From: Pedobacter polysacchareus
GTDB taxonomy: Bacteria > Bacteroidota > Bacteroidia > Sphingobacteriales > Sphingobacteriaceae
Direction of reading: 5' to 3'
DNA: 64,000 nucleotides
Assembly (NCBI RefSeq): GCF_019802255.1
Contig: NZ_JAHYSS010000002.1
Span: forward strand, 496,001 to 560,000
Part shown: piece by piece, positions 55,577 through 63,910 of the stretch
Position numbering within the stretch: the stretch's first letter is position 1
Layout of the letters: each line of letters starts with the position of its first letter
The notes under the pieces: generated by a model
What the model was told of the DNA's origin: nothing
The model's database searches: none
Seen by the model: only the letters and a program-made list of their open reading frames with translations
Position numbers and translations under genes: made by a program

Positions 55577-55742
55577 CTTTTCTTTTTCTGTAGCTGCAAT
55601 TTTATATACCTAAAAATGGGGAACTGCGAAGTTCAGCATTTTTCTTAATGAAAGCAGTAAATGGATGTTTTTTTCTGATAAGCTTGATCAATATATGTTG
55701 ATTTCCTCTTTTTTCTTTGTACTAATCTTTATGATAATGATT

Positions 55743-55762
55743 ATATTAGTTTACACTAATAT
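55743..55762. promoter_or_regulatory. Perfect operator-like dyad before a secreted-protein gene
   Basis: ATATTAGT-TTAC-ACTAATAT is a perfect 8-bp inverted repeat with a 4-base spacer, ending 7 bases before the ATG at 55770. An extra ACTAAT half lies upstream at about 55723-55728. The layout suits a dimeric repressor blocking transcription start or translation; the regulator is unknown. Confidence 0.55.
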
Positions 55763-55769
55763 GACTATT

Positions 55770-56306
55770 ATGAAAAGATTGCTCATTCCAATGCTGGCAT
55801 TACTGCCGTTTAGCCAATTGTATGCTGTGGAAAGTCATCCGAACGCTAATGTAAAAAGTAAACTTTCTATAATTGATGCCTCAATCCCTACCGTGGATAC
55901 AGCAAAAAAAGAACCGAGTGCTAAAGAATGGGCGAAAATGGAAAGGCAACTTAAAAAACAAATGCCAAAGGATCTGGCTAAAATAATGGTCAAACAAATG
56001 AGGTCAGTGATGCCTGGTAACGGGGGTCTGATTGATGCGGCCTCCATGTCTAAATTTGCCATACAAAGTGAGGCTTTTTCCACTGAGATGGATGCTTCAT
56101 TGGATAAATCAGATTATGAATTAGAGCGTAAAGAAATCATAGAGGTATTTAAAAGTATTGAGTTTGAGAATGCTTCCGACCGTAAAGCGGCTCGAAAAGA
56201 GATGAAGCAAGACCTTCAACGCCTTAAAGAAGCCTATCAAAGATCCAAAAGTCGGCTAAATTCACAGAATAGGGAAGTTATAGCCCTTAATGTATCACCC
56301 AGTTAA
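55770..56306 (+). CDS. Small secreted protein of unknown function
   Basis: Not recognised. The ATG at 55770 gives 178 residues with a clean signal peptide (MKRLLIPMLALLPFSQLYA); earlier in-frame ATGs (55665, 55761) only add hydrophobic or untranslated-looking sequence and span the dyad. The mature part is charged, helical and Lys/Glu-rich (KEWAKMERQLKKQMPKDLAKIM, then DRKAARKEMKQDLQRLKEAYQRSKSRL), suggesting coiled-coil segments. No lipobox, metal motif or known domain was seen. A perfect dyad sits just before the start, so the gene is probably repressed under normal conditions; extracytoplasmic stress would be one possible setting. Confidence 0.65.
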   Translation: MKRLLIPMLALLPFSQLYAVESHPNANVKSKLSIIDASIPTVDTAKKEPSAKEWAKMERQLKKQMPKDLAKIMVKQMRSVMPGNGGLIDAASMSKFAIQSEAFSTEMDASLDKSDYELERKEIIEVFKSIEFENASDRKAARKEMKQDLQRLKEAYQRSKSRLNSQNREVIALNVSPS

Positions 56307-56406
56307 CGATGAGAAAAATAGGATTTTAGCTAAACCAGGTTAGCATTCCATGAGCTTATTTGCTTGATTTACTGTTCTTTCTTCTATTATAGCGGATAAA
56401 TATTAA

Positions 56407-56414
56407 TAAATTTG
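56407..56414 (+). promoter_or_regulatory. -7 element for the orphan histidine kinase
   Basis: TAAATTTG, an exact TAnnTTTG match. The predicted start falls on or next to the ATG of a 14-codon leader ORF (56422-56466). Confidence 0.5.
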
Positions 56415-56455
56415 CGCTCTTATGAATTTTTTAGGAGGAAACATTACATCATACT

Positions 56456-58192
56456 ATGCTCGTTAACAAATCAGGTGAAACGTCTAATAATCTGCGTAAA
56501 CTTTTCGTTTTATTTCTCGGTTTCACTTTTTTAATAGCCGCAGGATCTTTATTGCTGAGGCATTCCATCTTTAAAAAATTGGATACGCTCGCAGAGCAAT
56601 TGCGGGGTCATGCACAGAATCAGGAAATCAGTAATATCCTGCTCGATTTAAACGGGGCTGAAAGTGATTTTCAGCAGGCGATTTTATATGGGGAGAGTCA
56701 GAAGCTGGAAGATTATAAAACTAAACTGACCCGAACATTTAATCAGATCGAAGTTATCCTCAAAAAATATGATCTGGACAGTACAAGAATGCTATCTGCG
56801 AATAAAGCGCAGCTTGGTAAAGCATTTAATGATAAGCTGTTGATCTCTAATGAAATTTTTAGTCTCAAACATAATTTTGATTCTTTGCTAAGAATCACGA
56901 ATATTCAAAGTATTGGAGGGCAACCCTCAAAAGATATTATTGAAAAGTATAAGTTCAATACTACCCTAAAGAGAAGCACTGGTAAGGCAGACACTTCTGT
57001 ACGTGTCATTAGACCTGAAGCTAAGAAAAAAGGGCTTTTTAAACGTCTTCAAGATGCTATAGAAAACAAACAGGAAAGTTCCCAATCTGTTAAAGTGGTG
57101 ACAGTCAATCGTGAAAAGCAGATCCGTGACTCAGTAAACCGCTCTGTACTTACAAAACAGAACAATTCTCAGGGAGATATTCTTCGGAAACTAAATGAAG
57201 AAAATGGGCGGTTAGCGAAATCCAACCAACAGCTCATTTCTGCAAACCTTAGCTTGGTGATTCAATTACACCAATTGGTGCAGGAATTGAAAGATATTCA
57301 TTTGAACGACTGGGAAAAGGCGAGGGCAGGAATGCTCAATCAATATCAATCGGCTACAAATGATATGAATAGCTTTACTGGGGTAGCGATATTGATGATC
57401 TTGATTTTTATTGTGCTGCTGATTATTTATATCCGTAAAGCAGGGAAGTCTGAAGACAATTACATTCGTGAAAATGAACGTGCAGTAGCTTTGGCAGAGC
57501 AAAAATCAGAGATGCTGGCCATTATGAGTCATGAGATTAGAAACCCATTGACTACCATCACCGGCCTAATTTATCTTCTGAACCGAACTCCGCTTAATGA
57601 TGATCAAAAGAAGAAACTTAATTCCATCAACTTATCCTCAAGTATGCTGATGAATACCATTAATGATATTCTTGATGTCAGCAAAATTGATCATCAAAAA
57701 GAAACTGCTTTGAATATTGTCTCTTTCCAGCCTTGCGCAGAGATTAAAGAAACGATTGCTGCCATGACTTTCATTGCTGAAAGGAAGCAGATTTCTTTAA
57801 CTGCAGAATTTAGCGGAGCAGAAGAAGCCGTCGTTAAAGGTGATCCTTTTCGCTTGAAGCAAATCATGATCAATTTGTTGAACAATGCAGTGAAGTATAC
57901 GGATCAAGGTGGGGTAGTGGTAAAAGTAGAGCTATCTGAGCTGACTGAACAGCAAATGCAATTGAATGTCAGCATCATCGATACCGGAATAGGTATTCCT
58001 AAAGATCAGCAGGGAAAACTCTTTACCAGGTATTATCAGGCCAACAGGTCCTCAGGGAAACCTGGGACAGGACTAGGACTTTACATCTGCAAACAGTTGA
58101 TCGACCTTCAACATGGGCAGCTCAGCGTGGAGAGTGATACTGGAAAAGGATGTCATTTTAAATTCTCGATTCCTTATAAAAAACCAGCCTAG
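56456..58192 (+). CDS. Membrane sensor histidine kinase (orphan)
   Basis: A 578-residue kinase: one membrane helix near 15-34, a long extracytoplasmic region (about 35-303) with helical/coiled-coil character and a basic stretch KKKGLFKRLQDAI, a second helix at about 306-326, then HisKA with His359 in MSHEIRNPLTTITG. The ATPase boxes are LLNNAVKYTDQGGVVV, DTGIGI and GTGLGLYICKQL. There is no receiver or output domain and no response-regulator gene alongside, so the partner must be encoded elsewhere. AGGAGG lies 16 bases before the ATG within an overlapping 14-codon ORF, an unusual spacing for a ribosome binding site. Confidence 0.9.
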   Translation: MLVNKSGETSNNLRKLFVLFLGFTFLIAAGSLLLRHSIFKKLDTLAEQLRGHAQNQEISNILLDLNGAESDFQQAILYGESQKLEDYKTKLTRTFNQIEVILKKYDLDSTRMLSANKAQLGKAFNDKLLISNEIFSLKHNFDSLLRITNIQSIGGQPSKDIIEKYKFNTTLKRSTGKADTSVRVIRPEAKKKGLFKRLQDAIENKQESSQSVKVVTVNREKQIRDSVNRSVLTKQNNSQGDILRKLNEENGRLAKSNQQLISANLSLVIQLHQLVQELKDIHLNDWEKARAGMLNQYQSATNDMNSFTGVAILMILIFIVLLIIYIRKAGKSEDNYIRENERAVALAEQKSEMLAIMSHEIRNPLTTITGLIYLLNRTPLNDDQKKKLNSINLSSSMLMNTINDILDVSKIDHQKETALNIVSFQPCAEIKETIAAMTFIAERKQISLTAEFSGAEEAVVKGDPFRLKQIMINLLNNAVKYTDQGGVVVKVELSELTEQQMQLNVSIIDTGIGIPKDQQGKLFTRYYQANRSSGKPGTGLGLYICKQLIDLQHGQLSVESDTGKGCHFKFSIPYKKPA

Positions 58193-58272
58193 CAAACAAA
58201 GCGTTAATTTTTCTGTTCTTTCAATAATCTAGGGGCTATTTAGTAACTTTAGATACATTTAAAATATGAAAT

Positions 58273-58704
58273 ATGAGATACATTTCGCTGTTACTTCTAT
58301 TCACTGCAATTTCATTTTCCGGATTCTCTCAAACGAGCGATGCTATTTTGGGACAATGGGTTAATTCTTCCGGTGAAGCACACATTGAGATTTTTAAAAA
58401 AGGAAGTCAATTCTTTGGTAAAATCGTTTGGTTAAAGGAACCGAAAGATGAAAAAGGCAACCCTAAACTAGACGTGAAAAATCCTGCTGAAAACCTTAAA
58501 TCCAGACCAATATTAGGCCTTGAAATGCTGAAGGGCTTTGCTTACGACAATGGTAAATGGGTAGATGGGACTATCTATGACCCGAAAGTAGGAAAAACCT
58601 ACAGCTGTAATATGAGCTTGAAAAGCAATGGGGATTTAAATGTTAGAGGTTATATCGGTTTCTCACTGATTGGTAGGACGGATGTTTGGAAAAGGTTTAA
58701 ATAG
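58273..58704 (+). CDS. DUF2147 family secreted protein
   Basis: A 143-residue precursor with a signal peptide (about 1-19, MRYISLLLLFTAISFSGFSQ). The mature part has the family blocks ILGQWVNSSGEAHIEIFKKGSQFFGKIVWLKEP, LEMLKGFAYDNGKWVDGTIYDPKVGKTYSC and LNVRGYIGFSLIGRTDVWKR. DUF2147 folds as a small lipocalin-like barrel and may bind a hydrophobic ligand in the periplasm; its role is unknown. The next gene starts at the base after its stop. Confidence 0.88.
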   Translation: MRYISLLLLFTAISFSGFSQTSDAILGQWVNSSGEAHIEIFKKGSQFFGKIVWLKEPKDEKGNPKLDVKNPAENLKSRPILGLEMLKGFAYDNGKWVDGTIYDPKVGKTYSCNMSLKSNGDLNVRGYIGFSLIGRTDVWKRFK

Positions 58705-59727
58705 ATGAGAGGACTTATTTTTTGTTTATTATTTTTTCCTCTATACTCATTTTCACAAACTTACGACCTGGTTCCAGTCACTTCAGGTGAGAATACTAGT
58801 CTGCGGGGAATGAGTATAGTTTCTGATCAGGTAGCCTGGGTAAGTGGCAGCAATGGCCATATTGGCAAAACGACCGACGGGGGTAAAACCTGGCAATGGC
58901 TTAAACCTGAAGGTCGCGAAAAACTTGACTTTAGAGATATTGAAGCCTTCGATGCAGATAAAGCAATTGTGGTAAACGCAGGTTCTCCAGCCTATATTTT
59001 ACAAACTACTGATGGTGGTAAAACCTGGACTGAGCGTTATAAAAACCTGGATTCTGCTATATTTTTAGATGGCATGGGATTTTGGAATGACCAGCGTGGG
59101 ATTGTATTCGGTGACCCCATCAATAGTAAAATGCAATTGTTGAGGACAATTGATGGCGGCCTTTCCTGGAATGATATTTCTGAAAACCTTCAAGCCAAAA
59201 TGGGACTGGGTGAAGCTGCTTTTGCTGCCAGCGGAACCACAATTAAGACCCTCGGTAATGGGAAAGTATGGATCGCTACCGGAGGTAAGGTGTCAAATAT
59301 TTATTATTCCAGTAATTTTGGCTCCACCTGGCAAATTTTTGAATGTCCGATTCTTCAGGGAGAAAGCAGTACCGGCCCCTTCTCTATGGATTTTTATGAT
59401 GATGACCATGGGGTAATTGTTGGTGGTGACTATCTAAAAGATAAGGAAAATGAGAACAATGTTTTACTGACCAGCAATGGCGGTAAAACCTGGATAAAAC
59501 CAGCGAAACCGGTAGATGGCTATCGTTCTGGAGTTGCCTATATTACCGATAAAACACTGGTTGCTACCGGAAGTTCAGGAACAGATGTTTCTTCAGATGG
59601 CGGTAGAAACTGGTATAATATTTCTGTAGTAAGCATGAACGTGATTCAAAAATCAAAAAGCGGTAACTTAATTCTGTTAGCAGGTAATAAAGGACAGATT
59701 TATCAGTTAACCATTACTACAAAGTAA
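58705..59727 (+). CDS. Secreted BNR/Asp-box beta-propeller protein (YCF48-like)
   Basis: A 340-residue precursor with a signal peptide (about 1-18). At least five Asp-box repeats, [ST]-x-D/N-G-G-x-x-W, are visible: KTTDGGKTWQW, QTTDGGKTWTE, RTIDGGLSWND, TSNGGKTWIK and SSDGGRNWYN, spaced for a propeller. Such proteins are often called oxidoreductases or sialidase-like, but no catalytic sialidase residues could be assigned. The gene is directly adjacent to DUF2147 (0-base gap) and 4 bases before the VOC gene, so all three are one transcription unit. Confidence 0.83.
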   Translation: MRGLIFCLLFFPLYSFSQTYDLVPVTSGENTSLRGMSIVSDQVAWVSGSNGHIGKTTDGGKTWQWLKPEGREKLDFRDIEAFDADKAIVVNAGSPAYILQTTDGGKTWTERYKNLDSAIFLDGMGFWNDQRGIVFGDPINSKMQLLRTIDGGLSWNDISENLQAKMGLGEAAFAASGTTIKTLGNGKVWIATGGKVSNIYYSSNFGSTWQIFECPILQGESSTGPFSMDFYDDDHGVIVGGDYLKDKENENNVLLTSNGGKTWIKPAKPVDGYRSGVAYITDKTLVATGSSGTDVSSDGGRNWYNISVVSMNVIQKSKSGNLILLAGNKGQIYQLTITTK

Positions 59728-59731
59728 TTAT

Positions 59732-60115
59732 ATGTTAAGTAAAGTTCACCATGTTGCAATTATTTGCAGCGATTATAATGTTTCTAAGGATTTTTATACG
59801 GATGTATTGGGTTTAACCATTATCCGTGAGGTATATAGGGCGGAAAGAGATTCTTATAAACTGGATCTGGCGCTGAATGGGGAGTATGTGATAGAACTTT
59901 TCTCTTTTCCAAATCCACCGGCTCGCCATTCCAGGCCAGAATCGGTAGGTTTAAGACATCTGGCTTTTCAAGTTCAGGATTTGGAAAAAGTAATGAACAG
60001 GTTAAAAGAAAAAGGAGTAGAGCCAGAGCCTATTAGAGTGGACGAGTTTACTGGTAAACGATTTACTTTTATTGCAGATCCTGATTTATTACCTGTAGAG
60101 TTCTATGAACAATAA
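59732..60115 (+). CDS. VOC-family (glyoxalase-like) protein
   Basis: A 127-residue single-copy VOC fold, opening MLSKVHHVAIICSDYNVSKDFYTDVLG. The metal ligands expected of the glyoxalase-like branch are His (KVHHVAI), Glu (EYVIELFSFP), His (RHLAFQV) and Glu near the end (LLPVEFYEQ). Similar short proteins in other bacteria are annotated as SMU1112c/YaeR-like; the activity is not established. The final gene of the DUF2147/BNR group, followed by a terminator. Confidence 0.85.
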   Translation: MLSKVHHVAIICSDYNVSKDFYTDVLGLTIIREVYRAERDSYKLDLALNGEYVIELFSFPNPPARHSRPESVGLRHLAFQVQDLEKVMNRLKEKGVEPEPIRVDEFTGKRFTFIADPDLLPVEFYEQ

Positions 60116-60184
60116 TATTTTTTACGCTGGATACAATAATTGGATGATTTAGTCGTCTTATATAGGAGAGCGTTAATTTAGATG

Positions 60185-60225
60185 ACGGGGATGTGGCTGG
60201 AAGCTATATCCCCGTTTCTTTTTGG
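60185..60225 (+). terminator. Intrinsic terminator after the VOC gene
   Basis: Stem ACGGGGAT/ATCCCCGT (60185-60192 and 60208-60215) with a 15-base loop, followed by TTCTTTTT. Confidence 0.8.
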
Positions 60226-60242
60226 TCTTTTTTTAGGAAAAT

Positions 60243-60262
60243 AAAAAAGCCTGCCCGCAGGC
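60243..60262 (-). terminator. Intrinsic terminator of tRNA-Cys
   Basis: GCCTGC/GCAGGC stem with a two-base CC loop, or a shorter four-bp form, followed in the minus direction by six T. Confidence 0.8.
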
Positions 60263-60274
60263 AAGCTTTTAAAG

Positions 60275-60345
60275 ACGTCATGGGCGGATTCGAACCGCCG
60301 TAAAAGGTTTTGCAGACCCATACCTAACCACTCGGCCACATGACT
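60275..60345 (-). tRNA. tRNA-Cys (anticodon GCA)
   Basis: Minus-strand tRNA of 71 bases with loop CTGCAAA (anticodon GCA), T arm GGCGG/CCGCC around TTCGAAT, and discriminator T as expected for Cys. With the T arm fixed, the acceptor reads AGTCATG/CATGACG, leaving an A-G mismatch at pair 1-72, and the outermost anticodon-stem pair is T-T. CCA is not encoded. Confidence 0.88.
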
Positions 60346-60448
60346 TTTTATAGTCTGAGACGCTGACAGCGGTAAATATAAATAAAGTATACTAAATTGG
60401 TAGTATTTATTTCAACTATTTTATTTTCCTGGTTTTTCAAAAGATCTG

Positions 60449-60763
60449 CTACATCATTCCCAGTTCAAATCTGGCACTTTCCGACATCATATCCCTGTTC
60501 CAGGGTGGGTCCCAGGTTACCACAACAGACACCTCATTTACTCCTTTAATATTTTTCACCTTTTCTTCCACTTCCAATGGAATACTTTGTGCGGCAGGGC
60601 AGCCTGGTGCAGTGAGTGTCATCACGATTTGAACATTATTGAATGGAGCCATCACTGTTGTTTCATAAATAAGCCCTAATTCATAAATACTAACCGGGAT
60701 CTCCGGGTCATATATGGTCTGCAAGCAGTCTATCACTTTTTGTTTCAATTCTTCCTGATCCAT
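60449..60763 (-). CDS. sufT: SufT/MIP18-like iron-sulfur assembly factor (DUF59)
   Basis: A 104-residue DUF59 protein: QTIYDPEIPVSIYELGLIYE near 15-34, the conserved cysteine in TLTAPGCPAAQ near 49-59, and VTWDPPWNRDMMSESARFELGM at the end. Such proteins assist maturation of Fe-S enzymes and often close suf operons. It lies 3 bases downstream of sufE on the minus strand and is the last gene before the tRNA-Cys region. Confidence 0.9.
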   Translation of the reverse strand: MDQEELKQKVIDCLQTIYDPEIPVSIYELGLIYETTVMAPFNNVQIVMTLTAPGCPAAQSIPLEVEEKVKNIKGVNEVSVVVTWDPPWNRDMMSESARFELGMM

Positions 60764-60766
60764 GGT

Positions 60767-61210
60767 CTATTTATTTTCAAGCTCTTCAATGGATTGAAAA
60801 GCCAATGCATAATTTTTCATTTGTTTGATCATTGCTAATAATCCGTTAGACCTGGTCTGCGCCAGATGGCTGAACATGCCAATTTCTTTGATAAATTCCA
60901 GCTTGGCCTCCAGGATGGCTTTAGGAGGCTGACCGGACAATACTTTAATCAGCATGCTCACTAAACCTTTGACAATCATCGCATCACTGTCTGCTTTAAA
61001 AAATACTTTCCCATCCTGGTAGGAAGCAACCACCCATACGCTCGACTGGCATCCTTTTATCTTATGGTCGGTAGTTTTAAAAGCGTCCTCTAATGCCGGT
61101 AATTGTTTTCCTAAATCAATCAGGTATTCGTATTTGTCCTCCCAGTTGTCAAACATGGAAAAATCTGAGATAATTTCTTTTTCTATTTCGGAGATGTTCT
61201 TTTGATTCAT
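60767..61210 (-). CDS. sufE: SufE sulfur-transfer protein
   Basis: Accepts sulfur from SufS and passes it to the SufBCD scaffold. A 147-residue protein with the persulfide cysteine in the conserved HKIKGCQSSVWV segment near 46-57, and a helical C-terminal part (FIKEIGMFSHLAQTRSNGLLAMI). The start ATG overlaps the sufS stop by one base, coupling the two partners. Confidence 0.95.
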   Translation of the reverse strand: MNQKNISEIEKEIISDFSMFDNWEDKYEYLIDLGKQLPALEDAFKTTDHKIKGCQSSVWVVASYQDGKVFFKADSDAMIVKGLVSMLIKVLSGQPPKAILEAKLEFIKEIGMFSHLAQTRSNGLLAMIKQMKNYALAFQSIEELENK

Positions 61211-62517
61211 TAGGATAACATTTTAATAGCTTTATAAATTCCTGCAATCAGCCCATCTATTTCTTCTTTCGTATTGTAAACTGCAAAAGAAGCCCTTACT
61301 GTTCCGGGAATACCGAATCGCTTCATCAATGGCTGAGTGCAATGGTGCCCGGTTCTGACGGCTATTCCCAAGTTGTCCAGTAGGATGCCAATGTCTTGAG
61401 GGTGGGTGTTTTTGATGATGAATGAAACCAGACTTACTTTTTCTTTTGCTTTTCCGATGATCTCTAAACCAGGTATGTTTTCTAACTGAGCCGTTGCATA
61501 ATTAAGTAATTCATGCTCATGTTTTCTGATTTGATCTTTTCCTATGCTTTTGATAAAGTCGAAAGCCGTTTTTAAAGCAATGGTATCGGCAATATTTGGT
61601 GTTCCGGCTTCATATTTATAGGGAAGGTCATTGTAGGTAGTCAGTTCAAAACTCACCTCTTTAATCATTTCTCCACCACCTTGAAAAACAGGCATCGCTT
61701 CCAAAAGCTCCTGTTTTCCATAAAGGACTCCTATGCCAGTAGGAGCGTATAATTTATGTCCTGAAAAGGCGAAAAAATCACAGTCCAGATCTAGCACATC
61801 AATGTCCAGATGTACTGCGGATTGGGCACCATCTACCAATACTTTTGCGCCAAATTGATGCGCCATTGCAATCATTTCTTTCACAGGATTAACAGTTCCC
61901 AGAGCATTCGATACTTGTACAATGGCAACGATTTTTGTTTTTTCATTCAGTAACTGCTGATATTGATCCATAGAAAGAGTTCCATCATCCAATACAGGAA
62001 TCACCTTTAAAACCGCATTCTTCTCCTGACAAAGCATCTGCCAGGGTACAATATTTGAGTGATGTTCCATTCCTGAGATTAAAATTTCATCTCCGGTTTT
62101 GATATTTTGCCTGCCCCAGGTATAGGCCACCAGGTTGATCGCTTCAGTGGTCCCCCTGGTAAAAACTATTTCTTCTACCATTGCTGCGCCAATGAACTCC
62201 TGAACCGCATATCGACTAGCTTCATAAGCTAATGTAGCTTCTTCTGCCAGCGTATGTATTCCGCGGTGGATATTGGCGTTATAGCGGCTGTAATAATCGC
62301 TTAGCGCATCTATGACAGCCTGTGGTTTTTGAGAAGTTGCCGCGTTATCAAAATAAATCAGATTTTTCTCATTCACCTTTCTACTTAGAATGGGGAATTG
62401 TGTTCTGATGGCTTGTATATCAAAAGAGACCTTTTTGTGATCGGCAGGACTGGCTTGTTCGCCTGATTCAATGTGTTTGTCTATTGATAAAGAAGATTTG
62501 GAGGCTGGAGTTTTCAT
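61210..62517 (-). CDS. sufS: Cysteine desulfurase SufS (group II)
   Basis: PLP enzyme releasing sulfur from cysteine for Fe-S clusters. A 435-residue protein: an N-terminal extension of about 30 polar residues, then FPILSRKVNEKNLIYFDNAATSQKP, the PLP lysine in FAFSGHKLYAPTGIGVLYG, and the catalytic cysteine in AVRTGHHCTQPLM near residue 390. The extension has no ATG that would shorten it. Genes run sufC-sufD-sufS-sufE-sufT in this direction with 0-4 base gaps. Confidence 0.96.
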   Translation of the reverse strand: MKTPASKSSLSIDKHIESGEQASPADHKKVSFDIQAIRTQFPILSRKVNEKNLIYFDNAATSQKPQAVIDALSDYYSRYNANIHRGIHTLAEEATLAYEASRYAVQEFIGAAMVEEIVFTRGTTEAINLVAYTWGRQNIKTGDEILISGMEHHSNIVPWQMLCQEKNAVLKVIPVLDDGTLSMDQYQQLLNEKTKIVAIVQVSNALGTVNPVKEMIAMAHQFGAKVLVDGAQSAVHLDIDVLDLDCDFFAFSGHKLYAPTGIGVLYGKQELLEAMPVFQGGGEMIKEVSFELTTYNDLPYKYEAGTPNIADTIALKTAFDFIKSIGKDQIRKHEHELLNYATAQLENIPGLEIIGKAKEKVSLVSFIIKNTHPQDIGILLDNLGIAVRTGHHCTQPLMKRFGIPGTVRASFAVYNTKEEIDGLIAGIYKAIKMLS

Positions 62518-62518
62518 T

Positions 62519-63829
62519 TTATGAACTGGCTAAATGAGCTAAAATTAATTGTTCAACATGCTTGCGTAAAGGTTCCAGTTTGATTTGATTTAAAATATCG
62601 GATGAAAAAGCCTGTAACAATAAGGACTCCGCGGATTTTAAAGGAATCCCCCTTGCTCTTAAATAGAACATGGCTTCCTCATCCAGCTGTCCAACGGTAC
62701 AGCCATGAGAACACTTTACATCATCAGCAAAGATCTCCAGCTGCGGCTTGGCATTTATTGTGGCCAGGTCTGACAAAATGATATTTTTGCTGGATTGATA
62801 AGCATTGGTCTTTTGCGCATCCGGCTGTACAATGATTCTTCCACTAAAAATTCCAGTTGCAGTATCATTCGCTATTCCTTTATAAAGCTGATTACTGAAG
62901 CAATTTGGCTGCTTATTGTCTACCAAGGTATGGTGGTCCACATGGCTTTTCCCTTTTAAAAGAGAAAGACCATATAGGTGTGTTTCATTACCTGGAGCGT
63001 CTAAAATGAGGTTCAGGTTATTACGGATCACTCCGCCATTCAGGGAAATCGTTAAGGATTGTACATAGCTTTTTCCAATTTGATGGATCTGTGTACTGCT
63101 CAGCTGCGCTGCATTTAGCCCATCATTTTGTAGTTTATAATAAGCTAGAAATGCATGTTCTTCCAATACAATTTCTATCACCTCATTACTAAAACTTTCC
63201 ATGCTGCCTAGCGTAGTATAGGTCTCCACAAGCTGCAAATTAGAATTTTCTGCTAAATAGACGAGGCTGCGTGGCTGGGAAATGATATTTTCTGTACTGG
63301 CCTGAGTAATGTGATGCAAATACAAAGGTACTTCCAATTGCTGCCCCTTAGGAAGGTAAATGAAAACTCCTTCTTGAATAAATGCAGTGTTAAGCGCATG
63401 AAGACCATCTTTCAGATATTTACTGCTGCTGCCTAAATGTTCTTTTACGATTTTTTGATAAGGTCCGGTTGCCGCTGTTTCCAATGGTAAAATCACTAAT
63501 TCTTTTTCAGAAGAACGGATCTTTGATAAGCCGGGCATAAATCGTCCATCAATAAAATAGAGCTCATTGGCTTCGTTTTGTCCAGGTAAATTAAGCGCTT
63601 CCAAGGCAGAATAACTAAGCGCCTCCTCAGAATTGCCTTTTGAAAACTGATAGTTCTTTTCAAATAAACTGCTGATGTTCGTGTATTTCCATTCTTCCAG
63701 CTTAGAAGTTGGTAATCCTGATTGATTAAAGTTCTCAAAAGCAGCTTTACTCAGCTCCTTTATGGTATCGGCAGAATCATCATCAGCTAAACCTTCAAAT
63801 TGATCTTTAAAATAAGCGATGTTAATCAT
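62519..63829 (-). CDS. sufD: Fe-S cluster scaffold subunit SufD
   Basis: Part of the SufBC2D complex that builds Fe-S clusters. From the ATG at 63829 (MINIAYFKDQFEGLADDD) it has 436 residues; in-frame ATGs at 63856 and 63871 would add 9 or 14 residues that fall in an imperfect repeat and look untranslated. The body is a beta-helix with the core end KCSHGCTVGQLDEEAMFYLRARGIPLKSAESLLLQAF, the SufB/SufD family signature. The gene lies between sufC (upstream) and sufS (1-base gap). Confidence 0.93.
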   Translation of the reverse strand: MINIAYFKDQFEGLADDDSADTIKELSKAAFENFNQSGLPTSKLEEWKYTNISSLFEKNYQFSKGNSEEALSYSALEALNLPGQNEANELYFIDGRFMPGLSKIRSSEKELVILPLETAATGPYQKIVKEHLGSSSKYLKDGLHALNTAFIQEGVFIYLPKGQQLEVPLYLHHITQASTENIISQPRSLVYLAENSNLQLVETYTTLGSMESFSNEVIEIVLEEHAFLAYYKLQNDGLNAAQLSSTQIHQIGKSYVQSLTISLNGGVIRNNLNLILDAPGNETHLYGLSLLKGKSHVDHHTLVDNKQPNCFSNQLYKGIANDTATGIFSGRIIVQPDAQKTNAYQSSKNIILSDLATINAKPQLEIFADDVKCSHGCTVGQLDEEAMFYLRARGIPLKSAESLLLQAFSSDILNQIKLEPLRKHVEQLILAHLASS

Positions 63830-63846
63830 TATCTTTTCTTTTTTAA

Positions 63847-63900
63847 GGAGGTTCATATAAGGAGAGCTCATTGTTTTTAAGGAGAATCCATTGTTTTTTA
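63847..63900 (-). repeat. Imperfect short tandem repeat before sufD
   Basis: On the plus strand, AAGGAG followed within a few bases by CAT occurs three times (about 63847-63857, 63860-63872 and 63880-63892), the last two units being about 20 bases long and followed by T-runs. In the minus direction this is three close ATG codons each followed by CTCCTT. It makes the sufD start ambiguous. Confidence 0.6.
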
Positions 63901-63910
63901 AAAGGATCGC

